Shown piece after piece: positions 26,334 to 35,401 of a DNA stretch of 64,000 nucleotides. Under the pieces are notes generated by a model, which worked only from the letters and a program-made list of their open reading frames with translations, was not told the DNA's origin and made no database searches. The stretch covers positions 1-64,000 of the forward strand of contig NZ_JBGCCH010000029.1 of the NCBI RefSeq assembly GCF_041261205.1, read 5' to 3'. The translations under genes were made by a program, and so were the position numbers. Within the stretch, counting starts at the first letter, position 1; each line of letters opens with the position of its first letter. The DNA is from Catenulispora sp. MAP5-51 (GTDB lineage Bacteria > Actinomycetota > Actinomycetes > Streptomycetales > Catenulisporaceae).

Positions 26334-27194
26334 ATGACACTCGTTCTGGAAGCCGAAGGACTCGGCAAACGCTACGGACGCCGCGCGGCCCTGACCGACT
26401 GCGATCTGAGCATCCCGCAGGGCCGCGTGATCGGCCTGGTCGGCCCCAACGGCGCCGGCAAATCCACGCTGCTGCAACTGGCCTGCGGCCTGATCAAGCC
26501 GAGCTCGGGCACCATCACCGTGCTCGGCGAACGGCCCGCCACCGACGCCGCGCAGCTGGCCAGGGTGGGCTTCGTCGCGCAGGACACCCCGGTGTACGCC
26601 GCGCTGTCCGTCGCCGACCACCTGACGATGGGAGCGCGCCTGAACCCGGGCTGGGACGACCGCCTCGCCCAGCGCCGCCTAGCCCAGATCGGCCTGGACC
26701 CGTCCCAGAGGGCGGGCAGGCTGTCCGGCGGCCAGCGAGCGCAGCTGGCCCTCACCGTGGCCGTGGCCAAGCGGCCGGAGCTGCTGATCTTCGACGAGCC
26801 GGCCGCCGCGCTCGATCCGCTGGCCCGGCGCGGGTTCCTGGAGAACCTGGCCGAGTTCATCGCCGACCTCGGCGCGAGCGCGATCCTGTCCTCGCACGCG
26901 CTCTCCGACGTCCAGCGCGTCTGCGACCACCTGATCGTCCTGGCCGGCTCCCGGGTCCAAGTCGCCGGTGAGGTGACTCAGCTGCTCGCCGACCATCGCC
27001 GGATCACCGGCCGCCGCGACGATGTCCAAGCCCTGCCGCCCGGATTCCGGATCGTCCACATCGACCACACGTCGTCCGGCACCAGCGCGATCGTCCGCAC
27101 TGATGGCGCCCCGACGCCCGGGCCGTGGCGCGTCGAGGAACTCGACCTCGAAACGCTTGTGCTGGCCTACATGACGCAGGAGGCCCACCGATGA
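26334..27194 (+). CDS. ABC transporter ATP-binding protein
   Basis: The 286-aa ATPase has Walker A GPNGAGKST, Q-loop FVAQDTPVY, signature LSGGQRAQ, Walker B LLIFDEPAAALD and H-switch SSHALSD. It is of the exporter-type subfamily that pairs with ABC-2-like permeases. The permease starts inside its stop codon (ATGA). Together with the upstream small membrane protein and the divergent two-component system it resembles antimicrobial or envelope-stress export modules. Confidence 0.95.
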   Translation: MTLVLEAEGLGKRYGRRAALTDCDLSIPQGRVIGLVGPNGAGKSTLLQLACGLIKPSSGTITVLGERPATDAAQLARVGFVAQDTPVYAALSVADHLTMGARLNPGWDDRLAQRRLAQIGLDPSQRAGRLSGGQRAQLALTVAVAKRPELLIFDEPAAALDPLARRGFLENLAEFIADLGASAILSSHALSDVQRVCDHLIVLAGSRVQVAGEVTQLLADHRRITGRRDDVQALPPGFRIVHIDHTSSGTSAIVRTDGAPTPGPWRVEELDLETLVLAYMTQEAHR

Positions 27195-28180
27195 TCTGGA
27201 TGACCTGGCGCCAGTTCCGCACCCAGGCGATCATCGGTATCAGTGCCCTGGTGCTGATCGCGACCTACCTGGTGATCCTCGGCGAGCAGATCCGCCATAC
27301 CTACAAAGCCGATATCGCGCAGTGCGCGAAGGGCGCCTGCGCCGGTGTGATGAGCGAGTTCACCGGACGGTACGACACCCAGGTCGAAGTCCTCGGCTAC
27401 GCGCTGATCGTGGTCCCGGCGCTCCTCGGCATGTTCTGGGGCGTTCCGCTGATCACCCGGGAGCTGGAGGCGGGCACGCACCGGCTGGTGTGGAACCAGT
27501 CGGTGACGCGCGGCCGGTGGCTCGCGGCGAAGCTCGGATTCGTCGGCCTGGCGGTGGCGGCCTTCACCGGTCTGTACAGCCTGCTCCTCACCTGGGCCGC
27601 CGGCCCGATCGACGCGGTGCACGACAACCGCTTCACCCCGCTGCTCTTCGACGCGCGCAACATCGTGCCCGTGGCTTACGGCGTCTTCGCCTTCCTGCTC
27701 GCCGCGGCTCTCGGTCTGTTTGTCCGGCGCACGGTCCCCGCTATGGCCGCCGTCCTGGTCGTGTTCGCGGTCGTCCAGGGCGTCGTGCCGACGATGGTCC
27801 GCCCGGGCTACGTCGCCCCGGTCAGCCAGACCGTCGCCCTCACCAAGGCCGAAGTCAGCGGCCTGTCGTTCTTCGGCGAGTACGGCACGGTCGGCGGCGT
27901 CACGGTCCACGGCGGCCCGTGGATCGTCTCGACCAGCGCGGTGCTCGACACCTCCGGCAAGGAGGTCGGCCACACCGCATGGTGGGCGAACTGCGTGAAC
28001 GTCGTCGCGCCGCCGCAGCTGCCGGACTGTGTCGCCAAGGAGAACGCCCACGTCGACGTGACGCTCCAGCCCGCCGACCGCTATTGGTCGTTCCAGTGGT
28101 ACGAGACGGGAGTCTTCTTCCTGCTCAGCGCGGTCCTGGTGGGCCTGTGTGCCTGGCGGGTCCGGGGCAGATTCTCCTGA
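27191..28180 (+). CDS. ABC transporter permease (ABC-2 type)
   Basis: The 329-aa membrane protein has about six helices: ITISALVLIATYLVIL-like first helix, VLGYALIVVPALLGMFWGVPL, LGFVGLAVAAFTGLYSLLLTW, PVAYGVFAFLLAAALGLFV, AMAAVLVVFAVVQGVV and a last helix VFFLLSAVLVGLCAW. The LITRELEAGTHRLVWNQSVTR segment between helices two and three is characteristic of this actinobacterial permease group. The ATG overlaps the ATPase stop by 4 nt. The exported substrate is unknown. Confidence 0.9.
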   Translation: MIWMTWRQFRTQAIIGISALVLIATYLVILGEQIRHTYKADIAQCAKGACAGVMSEFTGRYDTQVEVLGYALIVVPALLGMFWGVPLITRELEAGTHRLVWNQSVTRGRWLAAKLGFVGLAVAAFTGLYSLLLTWAAGPIDAVHDNRFTPLLFDARNIVPVAYGVFAFLLAAALGLFVRRTVPAMAAVLVVFAVVQGVVPTMVRPGYVAPVSQTVALTKAEVSGLSFFGEYGTVGGVTVHGGPWIVSTSAVLDTSGKEVGHTAWWANCVNVVAPPQLPDCVAKENAHVDVTLQPADRYWSFQWYETGVFFLLSAVLVGLCAWRVRGRFS

Positions 28181-28240
28181 TGACGGACGCGCGCCGTGGC
28201 GGGACCTCCCGCCACGGCGCGCATCGGTGCTGCCGCCGGC

Positions 28241-31200
28241 TCAGCCTCCGAGGCTGAACTGCTGCGCGGCGGTGCTGTTGCAGTCGTAGATCTCCAGAAG
28301 GTCTCCCGCCTTCTCGTTGTTGTTCGGATCGTCGAGGCAGCGCCCCGACTGCGGGTTCATCAGCGAGCCGTTCGCCTGCGTCACCCACGTCTGCGAGCCG
28401 GTGCCGTTGCAGTCGTACAGCTGGACCTGCGTGCCGTTGGCGGTCCCGCCGTTGTTCACGTCCAGGCACTTGCCGAACACGCGGACCGTGCTGTCGCCGG
28501 GGGTGTACCAGCGCTGGGCGTCGGTCTGGTTGCAACCCCACAGTTGGACGGCGGTCGCGTATGCCGGGTCGGCATTGGCCACGTCCACGCACAGGCTGCC
28601 GGGGCCGACGACCGGTCCGGGCGGGAGCTTCCAGATCTGGGACGCGGCATCGGTGCAGTCTTGCAGTGTCAGCTGGACCGCGCCGGGGGTGGTGTTGCCG
28701 CCGGTGACCGTGAGACAGCGTCCTGACTGCGGGTTGATCAGTTCGCCGTTGGCCTGCGCGGTCCAGTTCTGTGAGCCGGTGGTGTTGCAGTCATAGAGCT
28801 GGATCGCGGTTCCGTTGGCCGTGCCCGCGTTGGAGGCGTCCACGCACTTGCCGAGGACCTGCAGGGTGCCGTTGGGGGTGTAGGCGAACTGCTGCCCGGT
28901 GCTGTGGTTGCAGGTGTAGAGCTGCATCGCGGTGCCGTCGGTGCTGGTGCCGCCGCGGGTGTCCAGGCACAGGCCGGCGTCGCCGACGACCTCGCCGCTG
29001 GTCGGGTTGGCGGTGGCGCTGCCGGTCAGGCTGATCGTGTGCTGTGCGTTGACCGGGAGCGCGCCGGTGGTCACGGTCGTCGTGCGCTCGTTCGGGTTGT
29101 AGGCCCACGCGGTCTCGGGGACCTGGGTGCCGTCGACGAAGACGGCGGTCGGGGCGACCGTGTTCGACAGCCGCAGGGTGTACGAGCGCTGAGTCGCGGC
29201 GCCGGTGAAGGAGCCGGTGTCGGCGCCGACGGTCAGGGTGCGCGAGGCGTCGCTCCAGGAGATCGGCGTCGTGGTCGACTGGCCGCTCTGGTAGCCGTTG
29301 CCCTCGCCGGCGTCCTGGTAGAGCGGGAACGAGCCGTCGGCGCCGGCCGCGACCGACAGCGTGACCTGGGTCAGCGGCGAGGCGTTGCCGTCGTTCACGT
29401 AGTTGGTGCGCTGCGGCATGATGCCGCCGCTCTTGATCAGGACGGGCATCTCGTTGAGCGGGTCGGTGATGGTGACGGTGGTCGGGCCGGTGTAGCTGGT
29501 CCCGGTGAAGTAGTCGGTCCAGGTGCCCGGCGGGATCCACGCGCCGACGGAGCCGTTTCCGTTGGCGTCGCTCGCCGTGGTGATCGGCGCGACGAGCACG
29601 TTGTCGCCGTAGAGGTACTCGCCCTTGTTCGTGTACGCCTCGTTGTTCGAGGGGTAGTCCAGATACAGGGGCCTGATGATCGGCACGCCGGTGGTGTGCG
29701 CCTGCTGGGCCAGCGTGTACGTGTACGGGACCAGCGCCTCGCGCAGCCGCAGGAACCGCTCGGCACTGGCATCCGCGGCCGTGCCGTAGTTCCAGGGCAG
29801 CCGGTCGCCGTGGTCGGAGTGCAGGCGGTCGATCGGCTGGAAGGCCCCCAGCTGCACCCAGCGCGCGTACATGTCGTCGGCCAGGTGGTCTCCGTGGAAG
29901 CTGCCGATGTCGTTGCTGACGTTGGAGATGCCGGCCGCGGCCTCGTCGCCGGCGAACTGCGCCTCCAGCGCCATCATGGCCCAGGTGGCCTCGGTGTCGC
30001 CGGTGAACTGCATGGTGTTGCGCCGCTCGGACCACGGCCCGAGCGCGTAGTTGCCGTTGTCGCCGGCCTGCGCCGAGGAGCCGATGCGGCCGAAGGAGAA
30101 GCCGCGCAGGCCGCGGTTGGTCCCGTCCTGGGCGTACTGCTGGTTGATGAAGTTGCCCGGGGCGACGTGCGGGTCGCTGGCCGTGGAGTTGCCGCACCAG
30201 CAGTAGTCCAGCCACCACTCGCGCACGCCCTGCTGCTCGAAGGGCTTGTGCAGGTTGAAGTAGGCCGCCAGCTGGTTCGGGTTCGACCAGTCGAACTCGT
30301 AGTCGCCGCCGCCGCGCGTGGGGTCGGGGGTGAGGCCGCCGGCGGTGGCGTTCGCGGCGGGGAACTGCGGGTCGGCGCTGTTGATGCCGACGTGGATGTT
30401 GAACGCGGTCTCAAGGCCCTGTTGCTGGGTCCAGCTCATGAACGCGTTGGGATCCGAGAACAGGGAGTTGTTCCAGTTCCAGCCGTTCCACTGGTTGGGG
30501 GACTTCCAGTCGGTGTCGACGACCAGCCAGTCAAGCGGCGTGTGCGTGCTGCGGAAGGTGGGAAGCAGCGTGTTCTCGTAGTCGGAGGCGCTGTAGGCGT
30601 AGTACCGCGAATACCAGACGCCGTAGGCGGATTCCGGCAGCAGGTTCTCACTGCCGGTCAGGGCATTGAGATCCGACAGGCCCTGCTTGTAGTTGGCGCC
30701 GTAGCCGAAGAAGTAGCCGTCCTGATAGGGCTGGGCTCCGTGGCCGGGACGGTCGGTGGCGGTGCCGTTGGCGTTCATCAGCGCCGAGCGCGAGTCGTCC
30801 AGCAGGTACCAGCCGTCGCGGTCCAGGATGCCCGGTCGCTCTGTCGCAGTGGCCGGGTTCTGGTTGTCCAGCGAGCTGGACCAGCCACCGACAGTGTCGG
30901 TGGGGCCGGCGCCGTAGGCGGTGGTCAGCAGCGAGCTGGAGGCGCCGGGTGCCGGGTAGGCGGCGCCGGAGGCGGTCACGGCCAGGCTGTCGAGGTTGAC
31001 GTTGCCGCTGTCGGAGGCGTTCTGCACGATGTTGATCGTGTTGACGCCGGCCTTCAGGGTGACCGGGATCGAGACCGTGGACCAGGTGTCCCACGAGCTG
31101 GTGACCGGCATCGAGAGCGCCGGTCCGGCGGCGCCGTTGATCGTAGTCGACAGGGTGCGGGTGACGTTCTTCCCGTCGCCGCCGGTGGAGTTGGCGTAGC

Positions 31201-31852
31201 GGACGCTGAGTTGGTACGTCCCCGCCGACGGGACGGCCGAGACGTCCTGCTGGACCGCGCTGTTCACCTGGCCGAAGCCGGCGACGAAGCCGGACCCGGA
31301 GTAGTCGTTGTGGTCATAGGCGGTCATCGCGCCCCAGCTGAGCAGTCCGTCCTCGGCCTCGCAGGCCGTGCCGAACGCGCAGTAGGACGGGAACGACGGG
31401 GCGGCGGTCGCGTTGGTCCCGGCGACGGTGATCGAGGTGTTGGCGGCGGTGAAGGGCCCGCTGCCCTCCTTGTAGCGCAAGGTGATCGAGCCGGTGGTGA
31501 TGACGCGGTAGCCGCCGCTCACCGACGTGGTGAAGGACACCGCCGGGAACGAGCGGTTTACAGCGTTGAAAGTCTGGGAGTCCTGGAACTGGTTGTCCCC
31601 GGCGTACTCCATGCGGATCAAGGCCGGGGTGAGCACCTCGAAGCGGGCGCTGCCGTCCAGGACGGCGGTGGACGCCGCGGTCGCCTGCGCTTTGGCGCCG
31701 CTCGCGGCGGTCGCCGAAGCCGGCGCGTACAGGGCCGAGCCCGCCAGGGCGAGCAGGCCGACGGCGGCCGCCAGCCGGGCCGTTCGTCGTCGGCGCCGCG
31801 GGCCCCGGGGCGGTGGAACGGGGAAGTCCTTGCCGGGAGCGCGTGGTTTCAT
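28241..31852 (-). CDS. Secreted GH31-family glycosidase with CBM and two ricin-B lectin domains
   Basis: The 1203-aa protein has a twin-arginine-like basic N-terminus (GPRRRRRTARLAAAVGLLALAG) and signal sequence. A GH31 N-domain interrupted by a CBM35/6-like module (about 165-295, CEAEDGLLSWG to NLDSLAV) follows, then the GH31 barrel with nucleophile candidate Asp549 in REWWLDYCW and acid/base candidate Asp619 in FTGDTEATW. Two ricin-type trefoils (about 940-1203) carry QxW-type repeats such as GSQNWTAQANGELINPQSGRCL. GH31 enzymes cleave alpha-glucosidic or alpha-xylosidic bonds. The lectin and CBM parts should tether it to polysaccharide. The start follows GGAG. CG-centred palindromes upstream suggest LacI-type sugar control. 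Confidence 0.93.
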   Translation of the reverse strand: MKPRAPGKDFPVPPPRGPRRRRRTARLAAAVGLLALAGSALYAPASATAASGAKAQATAASTAVLDGSARFEVLTPALIRMEYAGDNQFQDSQTFNAVNRSFPAVSFTTSVSGGYRVITTGSITLRYKEGSGPFTAANTSITVAGTNATAAPSFPSYCAFGTACEAEDGLLSWGAMTAYDHNDYSGSGFVAGFGQVNSAVQQDVSAVPSAGTYQLSVRYANSTGGDGKNVTRTLSTTINGAAGPALSMPVTSSWDTWSTVSIPVTLKAGVNTINIVQNASDSGNVNLDSLAVTASGAAYPAPGASSSLLTTAYGAGPTDTVGGWSSSLDNQNPATATERPGILDRDGWYLLDDSRSALMNANGTATDRPGHGAQPYQDGYFFGYGANYKQGLSDLNALTGSENLLPESAYGVWYSRYYAYSASDYENTLLPTFRSTHTPLDWLVVDTDWKSPNQWNGWNWNNSLFSDPNAFMSWTQQQGLETAFNIHVGINSADPQFPAANATAGGLTPDPTRGGGDYEFDWSNPNQLAAYFNLHKPFEQQGVREWWLDYCWCGNSTASDPHVAPGNFINQQYAQDGTNRGLRGFSFGRIGSSAQAGDNGNYALGPWSERRNTMQFTGDTEATWAMMALEAQFAGDEAAAGISNVSNDIGSFHGDHLADDMYARWVQLGAFQPIDRLHSDHGDRLPWNYGTAADASAERFLRLREALVPYTYTLAQQAHTTGVPIIRPLYLDYPSNNEAYTNKGEYLYGDNVLVAPITTASDANGNGSVGAWIPPGTWTDYFTGTSYTGPTTVTITDPLNEMPVLIKSGGIMPQRTNYVNDGNASPLTQVTLSVAAGADGSFPLYQDAGEGNGYQSGQSTTTPISWSDASRTLTVGADTGSFTGAATQRSYTLRLSNTVAPTAVFVDGTQVPETAWAYNPNERTTTVTTGALPVNAQHTISLTGSATANPTSGEVVGDAGLCLDTRGGTSTDGTAMQLYTCNHSTGQQFAYTPNGTLQVLGKCVDASNAGTANGTAIQLYDCNTTGSQNWTAQANGELINPQSGRCLTVTGGNTTPGAVQLTLQDCTDAASQIWKLPPGPVVGPGSLCVDVANADPAYATAVQLWGCNQTDAQRWYTPGDSTVRVFGKCLDVNNGGTANGTQVQLYDCNGTGSQTWVTQANGSLMNPQSGRCLDDPNNNEKAGDLLEIYDCNSTAAQQFSLGG

Positions 31853-31880
31853 GCCTGCTCAGCTCCATCCGGTGGCTGTG

Positions 31881-31927
31881 ACAACGCCGAAGACAACGTT
31901 TTGGGTACCACTGAGTACAACGTTGTA
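31881..31927. promoter_or_regulatory. LacI-type operator cluster upstream of the GH31 gene
   Basis: TACAACGTTGTA (31916-31927) is a perfect 12-bp CG-centred palindrome. A second AACGTT-centred site (GACAACGTTTT, 31892-31902) lies 24 bp away centre to centre, and an ACAACG half-site at 31881-31886 lies another 12 bp on. The sites are 29-76 bp upstream of the GH31 start. Even spacing suggests cooperative repressor binding. No lacI gene is adjacent. Confidence 0.6.
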
Positions 31928-32010
31928 ATAGGCATTTAACAGACCGCCAGCCGATGAGCAAGGCCTGACATCAGGAGCCTGCTTCGGCTGGCGCGAAACC
32001 GTGCCCCGCG

Positions 32011-33654
32011 TTACTGCTTGCTCAGGTCCGCCGTGAACGACCCGAGGGTCAGCAGCATGGAGCCGTCCTGGTTCACGGTGTAGACCTCGTCGTACGTGAT
32101 CGGCACGCAGCCGGGGCTGGCGGTGCTCGGGATGACGCGCAGCACCATGCGCGAGGCGTCGGCGGACACCAGGGACGTATTGATCCGGCAGATCTGGCCG
32201 CCGCCGCCGTCGTTGGTGACCGTGCCGACCGTTTGGCCGGGATGCCCCTGGGCGACGGTGACGGCGATGGCCAGGGGTGTGGGGAGCAGCGGGCCGGTGG
32301 CGGTGCCCTGCCAGGATCCGAGGTACTTACCGGGGATCGAGCCACTGGGGGAGGAGGCGCCGGGGGTCGAGCTGCCGGGAGCCGGGCCGTTGGGAGCCGA
32401 GGCGCCGGGAGCCGAGGTGGCTGTCGAGCTCGGCGTTCCCGAAGACGAAGAGGAAGTGGCGATCGCTATGGAGATTGCCGCCACCACCACGACCGCGCCG
32501 GCCCCGAGTGCGGCGAGCAGCGGTCCGCGGCTTTTGGGCTGTGCCACCGGCGGTGCGGTCTGCCACGAGGGCTGCATCGCACCGGTCATCGTCGCCATGG
32601 CGGTCATCGGGGGCTGCGATGTCGGCGGACCGAAGGTCTGCTGCGGCGGTGGGTAGGCCGCCGCCGTCGCTGTCGGTGGCGGGGGAAGTGGCCGGGTCGG
32701 CGAACTCGCGGGACCGACCGGGGGACCGGCCGGCCCCGTGCCGCCTCCGGCATCGGCTTCGAGGTCCAGCAGCTCCACGGCCAGCCGCCCGACCGAGGCC
32801 GAGATGGCCGGCGGCAGCCAGCCGGCGGCGCCGAGCAGGGCCGTCTGCCCGCCGGCCTCCAGCCCGGCTCGCAGCTGCTCGGTCGTGGGGCGCTCCGCGG
32901 GGTTCTTCGCCATGCACGCCGCGACGAGCGCGCGCAGTCCGGGGTCGAGGCGCCCGAGATCGGGGGCCTCATGAAGCACGCGGTACAACAACGTCGCAAT
33001 AGGTTGATTCTCGCCGAACGGCGGCGTCCCGGCGGCGGCGAACGCCAGCACCGCGCCGAGCGAGAACACGTCGCTGGCAGGTCCCGCCGCCATGCCCTGC
33101 GCCTGTTCCGGCGACAGATACCCCGGCGAGCCGACCAGCAGGCCGGTGCGGGTGAGCTGCACCGCGGCGTCCAGGGCCCGGGTGATCCCGAAGTCGATCA
33201 GCCGGGGCCCGTCCAGGGCGAGCAGGACGTTCGAGGGCTTCACGTCCCGGTGCACCAGGCCGAGTCCGTGCACCGCGCCGAGGGCTTCGGCCAGGCCGGC
33301 TCCGAGCGCGCGCACCGATGCCGGCGGCAGCGGCCCGAACTCGCGCACCGCCGCCTGCAACGACGGCCCGGCCACGTATCCGGTCGCGACCCACGGCTGC
33401 GGGCCCTCGGTGTCGGCGTCGAACACCGGCGCCGTCCACCGCCCGCCGACCCGCCGCGCGGCGGCGACCTCCTGCCGGAAGCGGGCCCGGAACTCGCTGT
33501 CGTTCGCGAAGTCGGCGTGCACCCGCTTCACCGCGACGGTCCGGCCGCCGGCCGTCCGTCCGAGATAGACCAGGCCCATCCCGCCGGAACCCAGCCGTCG
33601 CAGGAGCCTGTATCCGCCGATCCATTGCGGATCGTCCGCCGTCAGCTCTTCCAT
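32011..33654 (-). CDS. Membrane-anchored Ser/Thr protein kinase
   Basis: The Hanks-type kinase domain (residues 14-270) has GSGGMGLVYLG, Lys43 in VAVKRVHADF, GLVHRDVKPSNVLL, LIDFGIT and SPEQAQGMAAGPASDVFS. A Pro/Thr-rich juxtamembrane segment, one membrane helix (LLAALGAGAVVVVAAISIAIA), a Ser/Pro/Gly linker and an exported domain of about 110 residues (KYLGSWQGTATG to LGSFTADLSKQ) with two Cys follow. The exported domain resembles the small beta-rich sensor common on Streptomyces kinases. It is monocistronic, with no obvious partner nearby. Confidence 0.93.
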   Translation of the reverse strand: MEELTADDPQWIGGYRLLRRLGSGGMGLVYLGRTAGGRTVAVKRVHADFANDSEFRARFRQEVAAARRVGGRWTAPVFDADTEGPQPWVATGYVAGPSLQAAVREFGPLPPASVRALGAGLAEALGAVHGLGLVHRDVKPSNVLLALDGPRLIDFGITRALDAAVQLTRTGLLVGSPGYLSPEQAQGMAAGPASDVFSLGAVLAFAAAGTPPFGENQPIATLLYRVLHEAPDLGRLDPGLRALVAACMAKNPAERPTTEQLRAGLEAGGQTALLGAAGWLPPAISASVGRLAVELLDLEADAGGGTGPAGPPVGPASSPTRPLPPPPTATAAAYPPPQQTFGPPTSQPPMTAMATMTGAMQPSWQTAPPVAQPKSRGPLLAALGAGAVVVVAAISIAIATSSSSSGTPSSTATSAPGASAPNGPAPGSSTPGASSPSGSIPGKYLGSWQGTATGPLLPTPLAIAVTVAQGHPGQTVGTVTNDGGGGQICRINTSLVSADASRMVLRVIPSTASPGCVPITYDEVYTVNQDGSMLLTLGSFTADLSKQ

Positions 33655-33760
33655 CCCCGACCCGCTCTCCTCAGGCCCCGCGCACCGGAGAGGCCCGTCT
33701 CCCCGGTCACGATCGCGGCAAGCAGGACCGACCCTAGTGCACGCGGGAGCGGGGACCGGG

Positions 33761-35314
33761 TCAGCGGATCCCGAGCTTGCGCATGAAACGCAGGCCCTTG
33801 ATGGTCTTGTCGACCTGCTTGGCCCAGTCGGTGTCCGGCGGGTTCGTCAGCACCTGCTTCTTCAGCACGGCGACGTTCTGGACGTCGGTGTACTTCAGCA
33901 TGCCGGCGTCGCCGTGGCGGCTGCCGACCCCGGAGGCCTTGAACCCGCCGGAGGTGCTCTTCTTCGAGGCGTAGGAGGCGGCCAGGCCGTCGTTGACGTT
34001 GATGTTGCCGGCCTCGATCCGGCGGCCGACGGCCTCGGCGGCCTTGCGGTCGCCGCCCCAGACGCTGGCGTTCAGGCCGTACTCGGTGTCGTTGGCCATC
34101 GCCACGGCCGCCTCGACCGAGGCGTACGGGTAGATCGCGGTGACCGGCCCGAACGTCTCCGCCTTGGCCAGGGCCATGTCCGGGGTGACGTCGGTGAGCA
34201 CGGTCGGCTCGAAGAACGCCGGGCCCAGATCGGGGCGGGGCTTGCCGCCGGTCAGGACGGTCGCGCCCTTGGCGACGGCGTCGTCGACGTGCCCCTGCAC
34301 CCGCTCCCGCTGCGCGACCGAGACCAGCGATCCCATGTCCGGCGAGAAGTCGTAGGCGGCGGCGACCCGGATCGCCTGCACGGCTTCGATGAAGCGCTTG
34401 GTGAACTCCTCCCGGCGCCGCTCCGAGACGTAGATGCGCTCGATGTGCATGCACGCCTGGCCGGTGTTCAGGAACGTGGCGGTGACGGTGCCGGCGATCA
34501 CCTCGTCCAGGTTCGCGTCGTCCAGGACGATCAGCGGGTTCTTGCCGCCGAGCTCCAGCGTGCAGCCGATCAGGTGCTGCCCGGCCTGGGCGCCGATCAC
34601 CCGGCCGGTCGCGGTCGAGCCGGTGAACATGACGTAGTCGGCGCCCTCGACCAGCGCCGCGCCGATGTCAGGGCCCTCACCGCAGACGATCTGCACCAGA
34701 CCGGCGGGCATCCCGGCCTCGTAGAGCAGATCGACGCCATAGGCGACGTTCAGCGTGGACTTGTTGTCCGGCTTCAGCACGACGCCGTTGCCGGCGATCA
34801 GCGCGGGCATCGCGTCGGACAGGCTGGTCGCGAACGGGAAGTTCCACGGCGAGATCAGGCCGACGACCCCCTTGGGGATCCGGACCTCGGTCGAGGTGGA
34901 GACCAGCGGCACCACCCCGCCGTGCTTGCGCTCCTTCAGGATGCGCGGTGCGGCCTTGATGTAGTGGCTGGTCACCATCAGCACGTCGCAGGTCTCCTCG
35001 AAGGCCATGCGCCGGGCCTTGCCGGTCTCGACCTGCATCAGGTCGGCGACGACCAGCCCGCGCTCCAGCAGCAGCGCGTGGAACCGCTTCATCACGCCCA
35101 GCCGGCGCTTGAGCGGCCAGCCGGCCCAGACCGCCTGCGCCGCTCGGGCTGCGGCATAGGCGGTCCGGACGTCGGCGGGATCGGACTGCGGCAGGTCCAC
35201 GACCTTGTCGCCGGTGTAGACCTCGGTCACCGCGTGGGCGCGGCCGCTGGTGGCCACGACCACGCCGGTGAGCTTCGCGAGCAGTTCGGAGGTGACCGAA
35301 GACGGCAGGCTCAT
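33761..35314 (-). CDS. gabD2: Succinate-semialdehyde dehydrogenase (NADP+), GabD2 type
   Basis: The 517-aa aldehyde dehydrogenase contains ISPWNFPFATSLSDAMPALIAGN, FTGSTATGR, LELGGKNPLIV (general-base Glu) and FLNTGQACMHIERIYV (catalytic Cys). Sequence pattern and length match actinobacterial GabD2, which oxidises succinic semialdehyde to succinate in GABA or 4-hydroxybutyrate breakdown. The ATG at 35314 lies 6 nt after a -10-like TACATT, so the mRNA may be leaderless. The promoter carries an array of 10-bp repeats. Related substrates (other semialdehydes) cannot be excluded. Confidence 0.9.
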   Translation of the reverse strand: MSLPSSVTSELLAKLTGVVVATSGRAHAVTEVYTGDKVVDLPQSDPADVRTAYAAARAAQAVWAGWPLKRRLGVMKRFHALLLERGLVVADLMQVETGKARRMAFEETCDVLMVTSHYIKAAPRILKERKHGGVVPLVSTSTEVRIPKGVVGLISPWNFPFATSLSDAMPALIAGNGVVLKPDNKSTLNVAYGVDLLYEAGMPAGLVQIVCGEGPDIGAALVEGADYVMFTGSTATGRVIGAQAGQHLIGCTLELGGKNPLIVLDDANLDEVIAGTVTATFLNTGQACMHIERIYVSERRREEFTKRFIEAVQAIRVAAAYDFSPDMGSLVSVAQRERVQGHVDDAVAKGATVLTGGKPRPDLGPAFFEPTVLTDVTPDMALAKAETFGPVTAIYPYASVEAAVAMANDTEYGLNASVWGGDRKAAEAVGRRIEAGNINVNDGLAASYASKKSTSGGFKASGVGSRHGDAGMLKYTDVQNVAVLKKQVLTNPPDTDWAKQVDKTIKGLRFMRKLGIR

Positions 35315-35320
35315 GGCGGG

Positions 35321-35349
35321 AATGTAACGCGTTCTAGTTGAGATGTCTT
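35321..35349 (-). promoter_or_regulatory. Promoter of the semialdehyde dehydrogenase gene with internal palindrome
   Basis: On the minus strand AAGACA (-35, 35349-35344) and TACATT (-10, 35326-35321) are spaced by 17 bp, and the start codon begins 6 nt after the -10. Between them lies a palindrome fitting T-n2-AAC-n2-GTT-n2-A (35323-35336), a symmetry known for TetR-type repressors such as KstR. Regulator identity is not implied. Confidence 0.55.
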
Positions 35350-35392
35350 CAGTGTCTTTAGCTGTCTTCAGTTGTCTTCGGTTGTCTTCAGC
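35344..35392. repeat. Five 10-bp direct repeats upstream of the dehydrogenase promoter
   Basis: TGTCTTcagt-type units begin at 35344, 35353, 35363, 35373 and 35383, one helical turn apart. The first provides the -35 hexamer on the minus strand. The phasing would place all copies on one DNA face. Confidence 0.75.
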
Positions 35393-35401
35393 GGCGTGAC
35401 T

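Noticed and set aside
28904-31939. Plus-strand frame of about 1000 codons opposite the GH31 gene
   Set aside because: It is Val/Arg/Gly-rich antisense translation; GH31 catalytic and lectin motifs are on the minus strand.
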